Source: Bimastos eiseni
Lineage: Eukaryota > Annelida > Clitellata > Crassiclitellata > Lumbricidae
Length of the DNA: 64,000 nucleotides
Assembly: GCA_959347315.1 (NCBI GenBank)
Contig: OY365815.1
Coordinates: forward strand, 11,976,459 to 12,040,458
Reading direction: 5' to 3'
The position numbers and the translations under genes were made by a program. The notes under the pieces are model-generated. The model had not been told where the DNA came from and ran no database searches. It saw only the letters and a list, made by a program, of their open reading frames with translations. Positions 11,879 through 23,708 of this stretch are shown here, in pieces; position 1 is the first letter of the stretch, and the number at the start of each line of letters is the position of its first letter.

Positions 11879-12172
11879 ACTAAGTAGGGTGCTTAGTGAA
11901 TCGCCGAAACCCGATTCCCCGAAACTGATTTCCGCCGTATCCCCGAAAACGAAGCTGGATTGATTAAATGGATTCTGCTTAAATGGAAGTTGGATCAATG
12001 AAAAGAATTCATGCAGAAGCTGGATTGATGAATGAACTGCACTGTTTTGAGATAGTTGAGCGTTTTAACATAGTATATTGCTGTTTTCGGGGAATCGGGC
12101 TTTTTGGCCTTTTCAGCGTTTTCGGGGATTCGGGTTTCGATGATTCGGGTTGATCCCACTAAGTAACACTAA
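11879..12172. mobile_element. TIR element (MITE) with CCCGAATCCCCGAAA ends
   Basis: The left end (TGAATCGCCGAAACCCGATTCC and following) is the inverted counterpart of the right end (12120-12172, TTTTCGGGGATTCGGGTTTC). Each inverted arm is about 45 bp with mismatches. The middle repeats GGATTGATGAA-type words. No coding capacity. Stretches 10002-10781 and 10925-11878 on the left hold nothing I recognise. Confidence 0.6.
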
Positions 12173-12973
12173 AGGCATCGTAATTGTACTACGCCTAATC
12201 ATAAGTTCAAACAACTAAACAGTCGTGCCTAAAGCTCAGTACTATTGAATCTCTTTATTTACGGGTTTCGTGTCACATCAGACATGATCAGAGTAGTTGT
12301 CCGTCCATACCGCGCTAAGAAAAAATCCAGTCGCTGGGAGACCAGACGATAAAACAAGCACTTACGGTGAGAGAAGACGGATTGGATGAATCACGAATCG
12401 CAAAACTTTTTCAAGACGTGAGACTTAAGTAAAAAATGTTCTTATGAAGGATTCCGAGATAAATATGACGTACTGGATTTGCATGTTTCCAAAAACCGCA
12501 ACCAAACGGAATAGTGAAACCGAAATTTCTGTGTTTCAACATGATCTCATTCTCATCGCAGCCAAGGTGCGCCGACTCCAAAGATTACATATTCATCATG
12601 ACTCCGTGCGATAATTTCTCGCACTATCGTACACCAGAAAAGCGCCATCTTGCGACTACACACATGCAAAATTTCAATGATTTCCTTTTGGTTGGTGATT
12701 TGTACTGTTTTTATTCGTCATCGCTGTTACAGTTATTTTTCAATTCAATTTTATTTGGTAACCAAAAAACACGAGAACATGACAAACAACAAGTCAACAT
12801 AAATGAATATTCTGGTTACACAGAGGAACCCAAAGGGGTTACAGACCCCGCTAACCAGAGGCCCCTATGTAGAATTTATAAACTGGCAATGAGTACCAAT
12901 ATAGATGACATTCACATATCAGATAAGTAAAAATTGATAGAAGTCAATCTTAACTAGTGCCTTAACTAAGGGC

Positions 12974-13790
12974 TCATTGCATCCATTGAATAGACAGAAA
13001 TACAAACATTAAATACTTAAGAGTTGTCTTTAAGCAAATAGAGGCAAAGTTTCTTTTTAAATAATCTAATATGTGGCTGGTGTTGAATATATGTTGGGAG
13101 AAGTTTCCATAAATGGGATCCAGTAATCGAATATTTGTGTGCATTAGGAGGGTCATAGGATGTCAAGCTAATTATAGCGATACATAAACTCTCCTATTTG
13201 CATCTACCTGATTTTATCAACACTCAACAGCCCATATTTTTGAAAATACTGAGAAGTGTGTGCTCTATAAGAAATGTTTGCAATATATCTGACAGCCTTT
13301 TTATGAAGGGTGGTGAGTTTCTTAAGATTTGAGCTATAGGTGGTGGTCCAAGTTAGATTGCAATAAGTAAAGTATGGATAGCTGAGAGAATAATAAAGTG
13401 CATCCCGGATAGAGAGGGGAATCAAATAATTGGATGAGTGAATGATTGTTGCAATATTTTTGGCTATTATATTAGAGATATTATTTATGTGTTCTTTCCA
13501 ATTCAGGTGCTGATTGATGTAGGCCTATACTCCCAGGAAGTTGGTAGAGACTACTTGGGTGATGGGGGTCCCTTCACAAATAAGATGGAATTTTCTGGCA
13601 GACATTTTTTCTATAAGATCTAAACAGGATGTAATTTGTTTTAACTAGATTGAGGGTTAGCTTGTTTGACCGAAACCAAGCAGCAACTTTGAGGAATTCA
13701 GAATTAACATTTTGAAATAGAGTATCAATTGATTTTGTGTGAATGAAACATATTGGAATCAAACACCGTGCAATCTAGTTCAACTAGACT
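12974..13790 (-). mobile_element. Non-LTR retrotransposon (LINE) reverse-transcriptase relic
   Basis: Read right to left on the minus strand, broken frames give successive parts of a LINE reverse transcriptase. First comes LKVAAWFRSNKLTLNLVKTN (palm/thumb region). Then LYYSLSYPYFTYCNLTW, LTTLHKKAVRYI and YRAHTSQYF...GLLSV (thumb to C-terminus), and finally a tail ending near 12974. This order is that of Jockey/CR1-like elements. Frameshifts and stops show it is dead. Confidence 0.8.
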
Positions 13791-15131
13791 ATGGGACAAT
13801 GAGAAGTAATTGTAATCTTATGATTTCTACAGTGCCTAACCAGAGTCAAAGAACATGATTCACAGCCACATTATCAGATAGAAGAGTTAAAATCGGTTCC
13901 AGGTCCAGATTCAAATGGTTAGGTGTGAAGTCAGACGGCTATGGTGAATGGAATTTAAAGTTGAAACGGCGAGGGAGGTAAGAATTGCATATATAGTTTA
14001 GCACAGGATTTAAAAAAGCAGTGTTATCAGTTTGTTTATTGAGATTTGTGAGAGATTGAAAGAGGAAAGGTATTAGTGAGTTCGTATGAAGAACCTAGGC
14101 TTGATCAGATATTTTGTGCAATTCTGGCAATTGTTTGTTGTACTGTAAATTTTTGAGAATTTCTCAGCGCCCACAAAAACCTTGTCATGGAGACCAGCTT
14201 ATTTACTGGCGCTTCACCAAATCAAGTCTACAGCAGCTAAGCCTCATTTCTTCCAGATGCCTAGTCATAATTCGGGAAGTCAAACCGACGAGTTCCAGAA
14301 AGGCGGAACAGCAAGCCTGTGGCTATGGATCAATTTGCAAATTTTATTGATTGAGATACAAATAGCTGCCAATGACCGAAAGGCTAGGGATTTAACCGCA
14401 CTTTGCATTATATTCCCTCAGATATTTTAAGCCAATGGACTGATTTTACCATGTATTGTGTAGGCCTACAATATATAACAATAAATCCTTACAACAAAAT
14501 GAGTTGCCCAAGGTAAATTACAAGCACACCTGTTCTACAAGGACTTCCTTAATAGTTGCCAAAATGCACATTAGCTGTAAGAATTGACCTATGAACAAAA
14601 AACACAACCTCAAATTTTGCATTGCAGTCATATTTCAATAAATTAATTTTCTCAAACGAATTTGCAATTAATTTATTCTTATCCCGAAACCTTGTCCTTT
14701 ACATGCCTTTCAAAGAGCCATTTCTACATGTACATTTTTAGAGATGCAATATATACATAGCTCCTGCAATCACAAACCTTGGCTGTCATGTTAAAGTTCA
14801 TAAGAAGTTTGTTTTAAACAAATTATGTTCACATACTTGAAAACAATACACAAACACACGCTTGCACGTGCAAAATTACACGGTGTAATAATAATCAAAC
14901 TAGTAACCGCTTTCTGCAATTCGTTGTAACAAAATTAGTATACATGCAGCACCTCTGAGACTGATTACCAAGCACAGACATTGCAAAATGCACCACATGC
15001 CATTAACATTTGTCAAAAATATCCAGTGTGTTCAAGATCATAGGAATGTTTTGAAAGTTATGTAATATCACCACTTCCACCGATAATTATTACATGCGAG
15101 ACATCAACTAGAGGAGTGCGGTGAAGCCTTA

Positions 15132-16022
15132 TCAGTTTTCTGCCACACAGCTTAGCTGATTCTGTTCATCACTCACATATGCAACGGACTTCCCAAAATG
15201 ACTCAAAAGCACCTCGTTATTATCCTTTTTTTCAACTGGTTCCTGCAGCTTTGTTGAGTCCTTGTCCTTCTCTGAATCTTGTTTCATGTTCAGGGTCAAG
15301 AAAAGGACCACCTTTTTGAAGGGTGCATTGGCTGCATCACAGAATCGGTTAAGGATTGATGGTGAATCACCGGGAAGTGATTCCAACCCAAGAATGACGG
15401 CAACTTTGGAACCGTTCCCAAACATCATTGTTAATTCCTCGGTGAGTTCTTTCTTTACAATATCTACTTCCGAATCCTTGTATAACCTGCAGTCAAGCAT
15501 GAAAATTGGAATTCCTACGTCAAAAGCATTGTTCACTAATTCTGACATTTTTCGTGCTAAACAATCCGTAACAGCCTCAAATCTGTTGGAACCTGCCAGA
15601 AAAATCACTGCTGGATGCTTTGGAAGTTTCTGAAGTAAAACTGGTTTTGCTGCTGCCAAAGAAACATCCCATAACTGCTTTGTTTGATTTGGAAAAGTCT
15701 TCTGAAGATTTCCAAGGCTGGCACTGAACTGCCTGTAACCTCTCTCTTCAGCAGCTAATGGTGGGAACAGCAGTTCAATCTCCACCCCTAAACTGATAAC
15801 TAAAATTGTAACAACTACAAACAAATGCTTAGAGAACAGTTGCTTACAAACAACTCCATTTCCTTCTTTATGTCTGGATGGTGAAAATGAACTGTCGAAA
15901 TTGCTGAATATGTAATTATTTTCTTCCTGAGGATACATACCACGTGAGCGTTCATCGTGAATTCCTGGGCGTTTCAATACAACGCTTTCATTAGTGTCCT
16001 TATCATGAACACTTCGATCCAT
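15132..16022 (-). CDS. LAP1/LULL1-like torsin activator, paralogue 2 (arginine finger absent)
   Basis: A single-exon protein of 296 residues if started at the ATG at 16022. The open frame extends 23 codons upstream without an ATG and may be 5' UTR or a spliced exon start (TTTTTAATCAG precedes it on this strand). It has a charged N-terminus, one membrane segment (LFVVVTILVISLGVEI), then the LAP1/LULL1 luminal domain: HPAVIFLAGSN, TDCLARKMSELVNNAF, a stretch with MFGNGSKVAVILGLESL, NRFCD.ANAPFKKV and LFLTLNM. It is clearly related to the paralogue at 8970-9995. At the arginine-finger position, where paralogue 1 has FSRIGNSV, this copy has LSHFGKSV, so His replaces Arg. The frame is otherwise intact and the C-terminal Cys is kept, so it may be a regulator or binder without torsin-activating ability. 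That role is inference. Confidence 0.8.
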   Translation of the reverse strand: MDRSVHDKDTNESVVLKRPGIHDERSRGMYPQEENNYIFSNFDSSFSPSRHKEGNGVVCKQLFSKHLFVVVTILVISLGVEIELLFPPLAAEERGYRQFSASLGNLQKTFPNQTKQLWDVSLAAAKPVLLQKLPKHPAVIFLAGSNRFEAVTDCLARKMSELVNNAFDVGIPIFMLDCRLYKDSEVDIVKKELTEELTMMFGNGSKVAVILGLESLPGDSPSILNRFCDAANAPFKKVVLFLTLNMKQDSEKDKDSTKLQEPVEKKDNNEVLLSHFGKSVAYVSDEQNQLSCVAEN

Positions 16023-16091
16023 CTTAAACTTGGAATGCTCCAAAGGCCTCACAGTACTCTTCTTCTTTTTTCTGATTAAAAATACAGACAA

Positions 16092-18145
16092 GTCACTCTA
16101 AGAAAAAGTTATTGAAAAAGATATTGTTCTACAAGGCATCTAATATTCAAGCAGATGTTGGCCTTTCACTGTATTTAAATAAACTGTGTCTCTACACATC
16201 AGAAGATATAATTATGTCTTTGAAAGATCATACAATAAATGATGGACTGTTCAGTTTGAAGCTTACACCAGTTGTCAGTCCAGTCGTTTTACACAACGTG
16301 GTCTGCTGACCCTGAACATCTAAGTTATATGTCAACTGTCAATGGGAACCCGTTGATTGGCTGCATGTGTGTGCATGGGCCCGCCACTGGTGACTCTTCC
16401 AGTTAACTCTACATAGACTAGCATGTGCACAGTAATGTAAAGTAAGAAAGAAGTATATTCTTTATTAAACCGGTTGCAGGATAAATACATATTAATAAGA
16501 TAACAGCATTCTTACTAATGTTTTCCTCAGAGTATTGTTTAAAACAGTGGGGACCCTGTCATGAGGCCCTTGGCAAAGAGTATAGTAGTTGAATAGTGAT
16601 AATCTGTAATAATCTCGTTCATAATGACATTTAGCATCGCATAGGCTTGCACAGAGAATGCCTCCGATTTATGTTGCTCTATGAGGGGCACTACATAAAT
16701 GTTCGATAACAATTATACTTTAAGTTTGGTGATGACGTGATGTTTACAGCAAGACTAGGGATTAACTGAGTTTGAATTTCTTGCAGAGTCCGAGTAGTTT
16801 CGTGAGTTAAATTTTGCCGAGTCCGAATTTGAAAATTTAGAAATTCACATTCTCTTGATTTTTAGATTTGCAGTTTGCACAACTTTTTTGACTTTTTAGT
16901 TTTGCTTTAGTTTTCTGTGGGAAGTAGTAACTAGTTAGCACTAATATAAGCAATATTTATGCTTTTAATTAGGTCAATTGTCGTTTTGTAAATAAAAATA
17001 ACGGTATTGGGAAACTCGGCCGAGCCGTGTTACCGAACTGAGTTTCGGCTTATTCCAAAGCCAACCAATACCCAGAGAACCAGATGGCATATTTCGAAAA
17101 AACACAAGGGAGTTGAGTCCTTCCTTTACAGAGTCCTTCAACCAATCAGAATTCTCCATTTGTGAAATGGTATTCACCCCATTAAGGATATTCATAATGG
17201 CTGTGCTGTTGCCTTATGATTTTATCAAAGTTCCGTAAATAACGGTGACCACATTTATTTTCTAACATTTAGGAATATAACATTATCGTATCATATCGCA
17301 TCTTATGATCTTTAGATTTATATAGCGCAGCTCATAGAATAACTAATCAGAAGCGCTCTCAACGCAGAAAACCCAAAAGATAAAGGCCTTTAAAGAGTGA
17401 TAAACCGATGGAGATAAACCAATAATTAGTTGAGCCCTAAGTCAAGGAGTGAGGCCATTCGAGATAGATGGACCCACAACAGCAAACGCCCGGTGCTGGG
17501 TCAAGGCAGTCTTGGTCATAGGAACAAAGGTCAGACGATCAACACTGCGCAAGGAACGAGATGAAGTTGCAGATAATTATAAACGGCTTTCGCAAATAGT
17601 CAGAGATATCTCGGGCACTGCTGGGATATAGGTGGTATTATAATAAATTGGCGTTAAAAATGCAGCTACATAGAGGAAAACTAATATACCTTCCAGGCAT
17701 TTACAGTTTTACTTTCATTATATAATTGGAGTTCTTATTCATAAAGTTCAAAGTTTACACTAACCAGCCCAGTAACCAGCCAGTAACCACGTCGCCGAAC
17801 TAAACCGGAAGTTTCAAAATTTTTAAAACATTGAGTATAAATTTTACAAAAGTTCAGAGTTAGGTTCAGAGTACGCTAAGTCCAGAGTATGCAAGCACAA
17901 CGTGGCCCGCGTTCAAATTTATGGGTTTGGTATTCTGGGCGTTACCCTAAAATTTTAAATATCGAAATATAGGCAAGGAAGCACCTAGCACGTTGGTGTT
18001 CTGGTACGCCGGATTTTGCTCTTCACGTGATATCTCCGATGCAATGCAGTGCTCGCGAATAAGGCTAAGCTAATGCTCTGCACATATTTTGTCAATAGCT
18101 TTTTAGCTCGAAATTGTGAGCTTTCATCCAGCGGTGGTAGTTGCA
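16092..18145. other. Intergenic stretch with a LINE tail
   Basis: No supported gene. It includes the LINE 3' fragment at about 17318-17560 and otherwise AT-rich unique-looking sequence. Confidence 0.6.
17318..17560 (-). mobile_element. LINE (L2/CR1-like) 3'-end fragment
   Basis: Starts on the plus strand with ATTTATATAGCGC, then AATCAGAAGCGCTCTCAACG. This is the same tail as at 4018, 38450 and 50455. The part further in (GGCCATTCGAGATAGATGG, AGCAAACGCCCGGTGCTGG) matches the position of the 'AGP--W--LP' coding end in the other copies, now decayed. Confidence 0.55.
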
Positions 18146-18240
18146 GTTTAACGACACTGTGTGGTAACAAATACCATTAGCGTCGCCCTCCTTCTTTATG
18201 TAGACTTGGGACTGGCACTAGCAGAGTACAACCAGTGGCG
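18146..18240 (+). repeat. Dispersed repeat (TTTAACGACAC family), copy 3
   Basis: GTTTAACGACACTGT, then GCGTCGCCCTCCTTCTTTAT, GGGACTGGCACT and CCAGTGGCGGAG; same order as the copies at 385-478 and 5319-5415. Confidence 0.5.
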
Positions 18241-19249
18241 GAGATTCTTCCAGCTTTACTCGATAAACTAATACGATATATATATAAATCCTCTCACTGA
18301 TGCATTAATCACTAATCTGCTGTTAAATGTTCACTAAATTAATTTATATTAAATTATACTTTAAATGGTTCACACTATTGCAGAGGCAACATTGACAAGT
18401 GTAAGTTTAGCTGGGTTTTATATTAACATTGGACTTGTAATGTTCTGCGTTAAATATTGACACCCATCGGTACAGGTCGCTACAACGCGCAACATTTTTC
18501 ATCGCAATAAAACTGTGCCCTCTAGCTGTATAGTGTTCAGTCACAAAGGAGGGAAACTTGCCAAAGGACGAGACAAAGTGATTGCATAAAGTTATTTGGT
18601 TCCAACTTGAATGAGGCTTAATTGCTACTGTTTTAGTGAATTTAGATTAAACACCAAGTGAGAAACCGAGAGTGGGTTTTTCATGTGAACGAAATCTGCT
18701 GCAATCGAGGTTAAATGCGTTTTATTTTAAATCTCTTTAGGGAGCTATCATCACATAGCCTTATTGTAAGCAATTGCATCATTTCTTGCAGTCTTCCCAG
18801 CTGTTGACTGCTTCTTATGACAAATCTTTGGTTACATATCGCTTGAACATGGAACGTTTCATTGTTGGATGAACACAATAATGGTTAAGAGGTTTCAGGA
18901 ATAGGGTGACCACATTTCTCTTTGGCCATTCCGGGACACCACAGTTTCTCCAATCTGAATCAAATTCAATTGGGTTCATTGGGATTAGCACTATGCTTGC
19001 GCAATGATCCAGGCGAAATCCATTTCAAGATTTTTGGACTAAAAGCATCTATTTTGAAGTTTTTTAATTATGAACTCTATTTTCAAGAAGGCAAATATCA
19101 CATAATCACGTAAGTTAATCATTTTGAAAATTACAGCCTATAATTTGCATGGTGCAGCACTTCAGCGATGATTCAATTAGGACTTGGACCTTGAATCCAT
19201 ACACCCCAAGAGACTGCAACTTAGGCCCTATCCAAAGCTTTCTAGTCCA

Positions 19250-19720
19250 CGCTACTATCATGCCGAATGCCCGGGCAGCATCATGTCACTCCTGTCCTAA
19301 AGTCACTGCGTTGGCTAAAACTTAGTGAATTCACTGCCAAGTCCTATAACCAACCTACAACTTCTTACTGCAAGTTCAAATGTGGTCGTAAATTCTTTAC
19401 CATCCAGCCAACTCGTTCTACCCGATTATCCTCCTGTCTCAGTCTTTCTCGATCCCAGTCGCTTCTCATCTCAAGTATTCCAACCGAGGTATATCCCACA
19501 CACTGCACCACGTCTCTGAAACGCACATGACCTTCCTCTCGCATCTGTTTGGTTCCTTTACGTCATTGTCAATCAGTGACTGTCATCTGTCCCAGATTCT
19601 TCAATCATCCCTCGAATTTTCCGCTCAGAACTGAAGTCTGACTCTGACCTCTTCAAGAATTCCTACCCCACCTCATTCGATCCTCTACCTTTCAATTCTA
19701 AACGACATCCACCTTAGCAG
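19250..19720 (+). mobile_element. LINE reverse-transcriptase C-terminal relic
   Basis: Plus-strand frames contain HVTPVLKSLRWLKLSE, TIQPTRSTRLSSCLSLSR and HTAPRL, then LFKNSYPTSFDPLPF. These are recognisable pieces of the C-terminal part of a CR1/L2-like reverse transcriptase ('H-TPVL--LHWL---ER', 'R-L-PP---TRSS'). The frame is broken repeatedly. The stretch 19721-21119 holds nothing I can support. Confidence 0.7.
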
Positions 19721-21119
19721 CTGCTTTGCCCCTCTCTCCCTCTGGCAGTCGGACTCAGACCTCGTTCGGACAACCCTTTTGGACAACCCCTCTGATTGAC
19801 GAGGTGCTCGATAATTAACGGTGCCCCGCGCTTGGCTTCGAGTGGTACTTGAGAAGTTTGGAGTTCACGATTGTGATTACTATTAGACAAAAGCTTAAAA
19901 GCACCTTTTGGAGAATGTAGGCCAATAATTTTCGTTAAGGAGAACGTTGAATGAGTTGGTCACATTGGAATCAATATGTTTTGTTCCTTTTAACATTTTG
20001 AAAGGGGTGATTGAAAAACTAAACCTGGGGTGACAAGGAGACTATAACTTGGACACTGGATGTTATTTCTACTGTCAAATAATTGGGACATTAAAATGGC
20101 ATATTTTACATGTTTAATTTAGGGCATAACCGGAAATCGCCTCGAACATTCACCTCGGCCGAATATTGGACTATTTGGAAGTATTCGCCTAGGCAAATAT
20201 TGCACCCGCAAATAGCTAAAAATATAAAAAAAAATTTATAAAATAATATTTTTTCATCAGATAAATTTAGGACTAATGGACTTACTTATAAGTTATTGAT
20301 TAATTAAATAAGAACCTAACATTCCAATGAATTTTCTTTAAAATAATGATGTTAATTTATATATTTAATCTCTTGGTTGCATTCCCCAAATTAGTAATTT
20401 TCTCGCTTGAATTGGCTCCACCCACTTTCCGGTAAACATTGAAGAGTACAGACGTTGTTGATAACTTCATGTTTCAAATTTTATAACAAGGTTTTAAATT
20501 TTTTTCACAAATAAGTTATTAAATAATAAATATATTGTTATAGCCTTAGCATATACATGTATAGTCGGAGTTTTCTTCTCTCAATGACAGCACTCCAAAT
20601 ATATGTTATCGGAACACTATGCACCTCGATACTGCATGATTGCGGTGGCACACAATTTGAGAAACAATGAACTAGGGGATCATAACAATTTTGCACTTGG
20701 AGTGGTCTTCTGTGTGGTGGGATTTGTTCTTCAACCCAATTCTATGACTTGCACTACAAGAGCTGGCAATTTGACCCTTCAACGGCGAGAGGAATTAGTT
20801 TTCCGTATGTCTTAGTACATACTCGTCAAGAAAGTATTAAGCCTTATTAAAGTTCTTGTATTGTAGGTTTGCTCTTGTATTGTCTGCATAGAGTAGTGTC
20901 TGAATATCCAATGAAAAAGATCTGAGCTTAGCATTAAAGGAATAGTTTTGCTCAAGATGTCTATTAATGCACGTTTTAATTGAAGATTTTCTAACCTTAC
21001 TGTTTGTTATCACTTTCATGATACATATAGTGAATGATTATAATTTTATAGGTAAACTAGAATGACTTAGGAGACAGCCTTGGAGATTGAACATTAAATT
21101 CACTGTTTTATTGCCACAG

Positions 21120-22310
21120 ATGTCTGATTTTTCAAGCGTCTTCACTTTCGACTCTGAGGCATCGGTGTCGTATAGAGTCGAAGAAGACGATGGTTATGCA
21201 TCGCGTGCGAGTTTCAACAGTCCCACAAAGGCAGACGAAGATGACTCTTCTGATTATGTGAACTTATTTGGCAAGTTTAAAATGGATACTGAGTTTTATG
21301 ATCCAAATTTCTGTGATCTCCTGTTCCAAAATGTGGGGCCAGAGAACCAGTGTTTCAACACTGGCATGAATACTAAGGATGAAGACATATGCTTTGAAGA
21401 GCAGTTGGACTTTTTGGATGACCCATCCGATATTGCAGTAAAGATGGAACCGTGGCACAGTGTGGAATGCTTGTCACCTGAAGAATCGCTTCCTGCTTTT
21501 TCACTATTTGCTAATGAGTTCCTTGAGCTTGGAGACAGCGGTATAAGTGAATCTGTGAAGCTAGATGATCCTGTCGTTCCTGTGTTAACTTGCCAATCGG
21601 TTGTGCCTGAAAGTCACCTGTCAGACGAGGTATCTGCTTTTTCAAACTACAGAAAGCAGAGCCCTGTTATCCCCATCTCGGTCTACACAGATCATCACAG
21701 ACTTTCTGCTGGATCTTGTTGGGTTCGGCCTAATGTATCGCTAAGGATCTCTGGGGGTAGGGTAAGTGACACAGCAGATGTCGGTGACCACTTCCCTTCG
21801 TTTGTCATGGTGACTGACATTGGGTATGTTGGTGCACTGTCCTGTCCTGTTAGAAATTCAAGATCAGTAACACCTCCTCTACATCTGTCTTCCAACAACG
21901 ACAATTTAAATAAATCTACTTCACTTGACCGGAACAGATTATCAGAACGAGAGTACAATCGTAAGAGGCGTTATTCGGCTCTTCTTGATCATGACTATCT
22001 AGAACTTGATGTTTACCCAAAACGGGTTCAGGACAGTTTGACCAAGTCAAGAGGATGTGACACAAAAGAATCAAAGATCTCTGATAGACATTCGGCTTCA
22101 GTGAGGCTAAGAGGTAAGATGAGAAGGAACTACAAAGACTCAAAAATATCGCACGATGTGACAACTTCAATGACTGAATTGTCTTGGAATGAGTCGAAGG
22201 ATTGCCAGTATGTGACGTTACCTGGTCGACATCAGAGTGACTTTGTGTATTTTGCTGAGAAAAAGCCTAGAATGAGTAAGAGAAGAAATAGTCGGACTTT
22301 TACACATTGA
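21120..22310 (+). CDS. Unrecognised 396-residue acidic/basic protein (last coding exon)
   Basis: I do not recognise this gene. The open frame could start at 21087, but a good acceptor (TTTTATTGCCACAG) ends exactly before the ATG at 21120, so a 5' non-coding exon upstream is likely. The N-terminal half is acidic and Ser/Asp-rich (DSEASVSYRVEEDDGY, KADEDDSSDYVNLF, FEEQLDFLDDPSD) with short phenylalanine/leucine patches and the words DSGISES and SPEESLPAF. The C-terminal half is basic (SEREYNRKRRYS, VRLRGKMRRNYKDSK, KKPRMSKRRNSRTF) with nuclear-localisation-like clusters. No enzyme motif, signal peptide or membrane segment is visible. The layout resembles a transcriptional regulator with an acidic activation region and a basic tail, but that is inference. 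A long 3' UTR appears to follow. Confidence 0.65.
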   Translation: MSDFSSVFTFDSEASVSYRVEEDDGYASRASFNSPTKADEDDSSDYVNLFGKFKMDTEFYDPNFCDLLFQNVGPENQCFNTGMNTKDEDICFEEQLDFLDDPSDIAVKMEPWHSVECLSPEESLPAFSLFANEFLELGDSGISESVKLDDPVVPVLTCQSVVPESHLSDEVSAFSNYRKQSPVIPISVYTDHHRLSAGSCWVRPNVSLRISGGRVSDTADVGDHFPSFVMVTDIGYVGALSCPVRNSRSVTPPLHLSSNNDNLNKSTSLDRNRLSEREYNRKRRYSALLDHDYLELDVYPKRVQDSLTKSRGCDTKESKISDRHSASVRLRGKMRRNYKDSKISHDVTTSMTELSWNESKDCQYVTLPGRHQSDFVYFAEKKPRMSKRRNSRTFTH

Positions 22311-23624
22311 AAAGTTGCGCTTAAACATTCCGAGATTTTTTTTGCAGTTCCGGTGGTTTAAACAGAAGTATAATGTTGAAGGAAACAGAACTTATATTTC
22401 TATGGACATAATATGAGGAGTTGCTGTTTCTACAGTGTTTGCAGTCCACTGTAAAAAGAAGTCTTATATGAGCATGGTTGTTACAGGATTGTAGGATGTC
22501 TTATACTTGACTGTTTGGACTTTTACTTCATTATCTCATGTTTTGACCCTGGTATTTCATCTGTAATTCGCAACTTGTTACTGTCAGACCTCGATTGTGG
22601 CTGGATCTGTAAAAATGGTCTATTCAATAAGTTGCTGGTACCAGTTACCTTTTACAATCCTTTAAGGGACATGTGTCATTGAGCAATGCTATTTGGGTTT
22701 GGTTTTCATCTTAGTTACCTAAGTTCCTGTTGATTTTCCTGTTTTTGTCCCATTTAGTGTTGTTTATTGACCTATTTAGACCCTGCAGACTTTTGATCAT
22801 GTTTATTGGGTATTAGTAATGTGCCAAGTTGTAAATTTTCGCCTGTTGAGTAACACTACAACGGTTGCAAACTTGTACTGTGAAGAATAACATTGCAAGG
22901 AAGTGTAAATTTCTTAGCCAGTAAAAATTAAGTTTGAGCTATTTGTAAGTGATTTGTTTTGTGAAAAGGCTTGAAGTACTAGCAATGTGTTCTTTGGGCC
23001 TGTGTGTGTACATTCAGGTTAGCAATATGTGCAAATGGGTAACTTAGAACTATATCTTTAATTCTCTGTTTAATTGCACTACATTATGCGTAGTTGTCAT
23101 AAGTATTACTTCGTCTCTGTTTCTATGGTGGTTTAACTGTTTCTTGTACATCTTAGTTGCCTTAGATGTTCCTGTTGATCTGTCCTATTTTTGTCCCATT
23201 TAGTCTTTTTCAATTTTCCTATTTAGACTGGGTCTAATTTTCAATGTACCTTCTGAAATGCCAATTAACTATCGAGTAGAACAATCTTTAGAGAATATTT
23301 CACTGATATAATTATGTGCAGTTTTCATTGCACGTTTATATAGGTGGTGAAATCGGAGTTGGTAAAAAAGTGTATTCGGTTGCTTGATTGATGTCTGTTG
23401 TCTACTTTTTCACCTATTAAAATTCCAGTTCATTGTATAGATAAAGTTTAATTAATTAAATTCAAACTGACAGACCTTGGTATATAGCTACATGATCATG
23501 GTAGTAACAGATGGTGACAAGTTAATATGAGTCAAATTCAACTGTATGGCAATTACGCATGGCGTCCATTTCCACTACTCGTCATTTTACCAGTGCAACC
23601 TAGAAAATGGGAGGATTAGTCAGC

Positions 23625-23708
23625 CTTGTGGAGCCAGTAGGTATTGAACCTGCTTCCTTCTGATCGTTATGCCAGTGTGTTACCATTCGACCATCTTCCT
23701 GCCTATGT
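23625..23708 (-). mobile_element. tRNA-derived SINE head, family 2
   Basis: On the minus strand it reads GCAGGAAGATGGTCGAATGG...GATCAGAAGGA...GCAGGTTCAATACC, with recognisable A-box-like and B-box-like words (GGTTCAATACC). It is followed by AAGGCTGACTAATCC. The same layout occurs at 42455-42560 on the plus strand. It is not a functional tRNA: I cannot form an acceptor stem. Confidence 0.5.
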
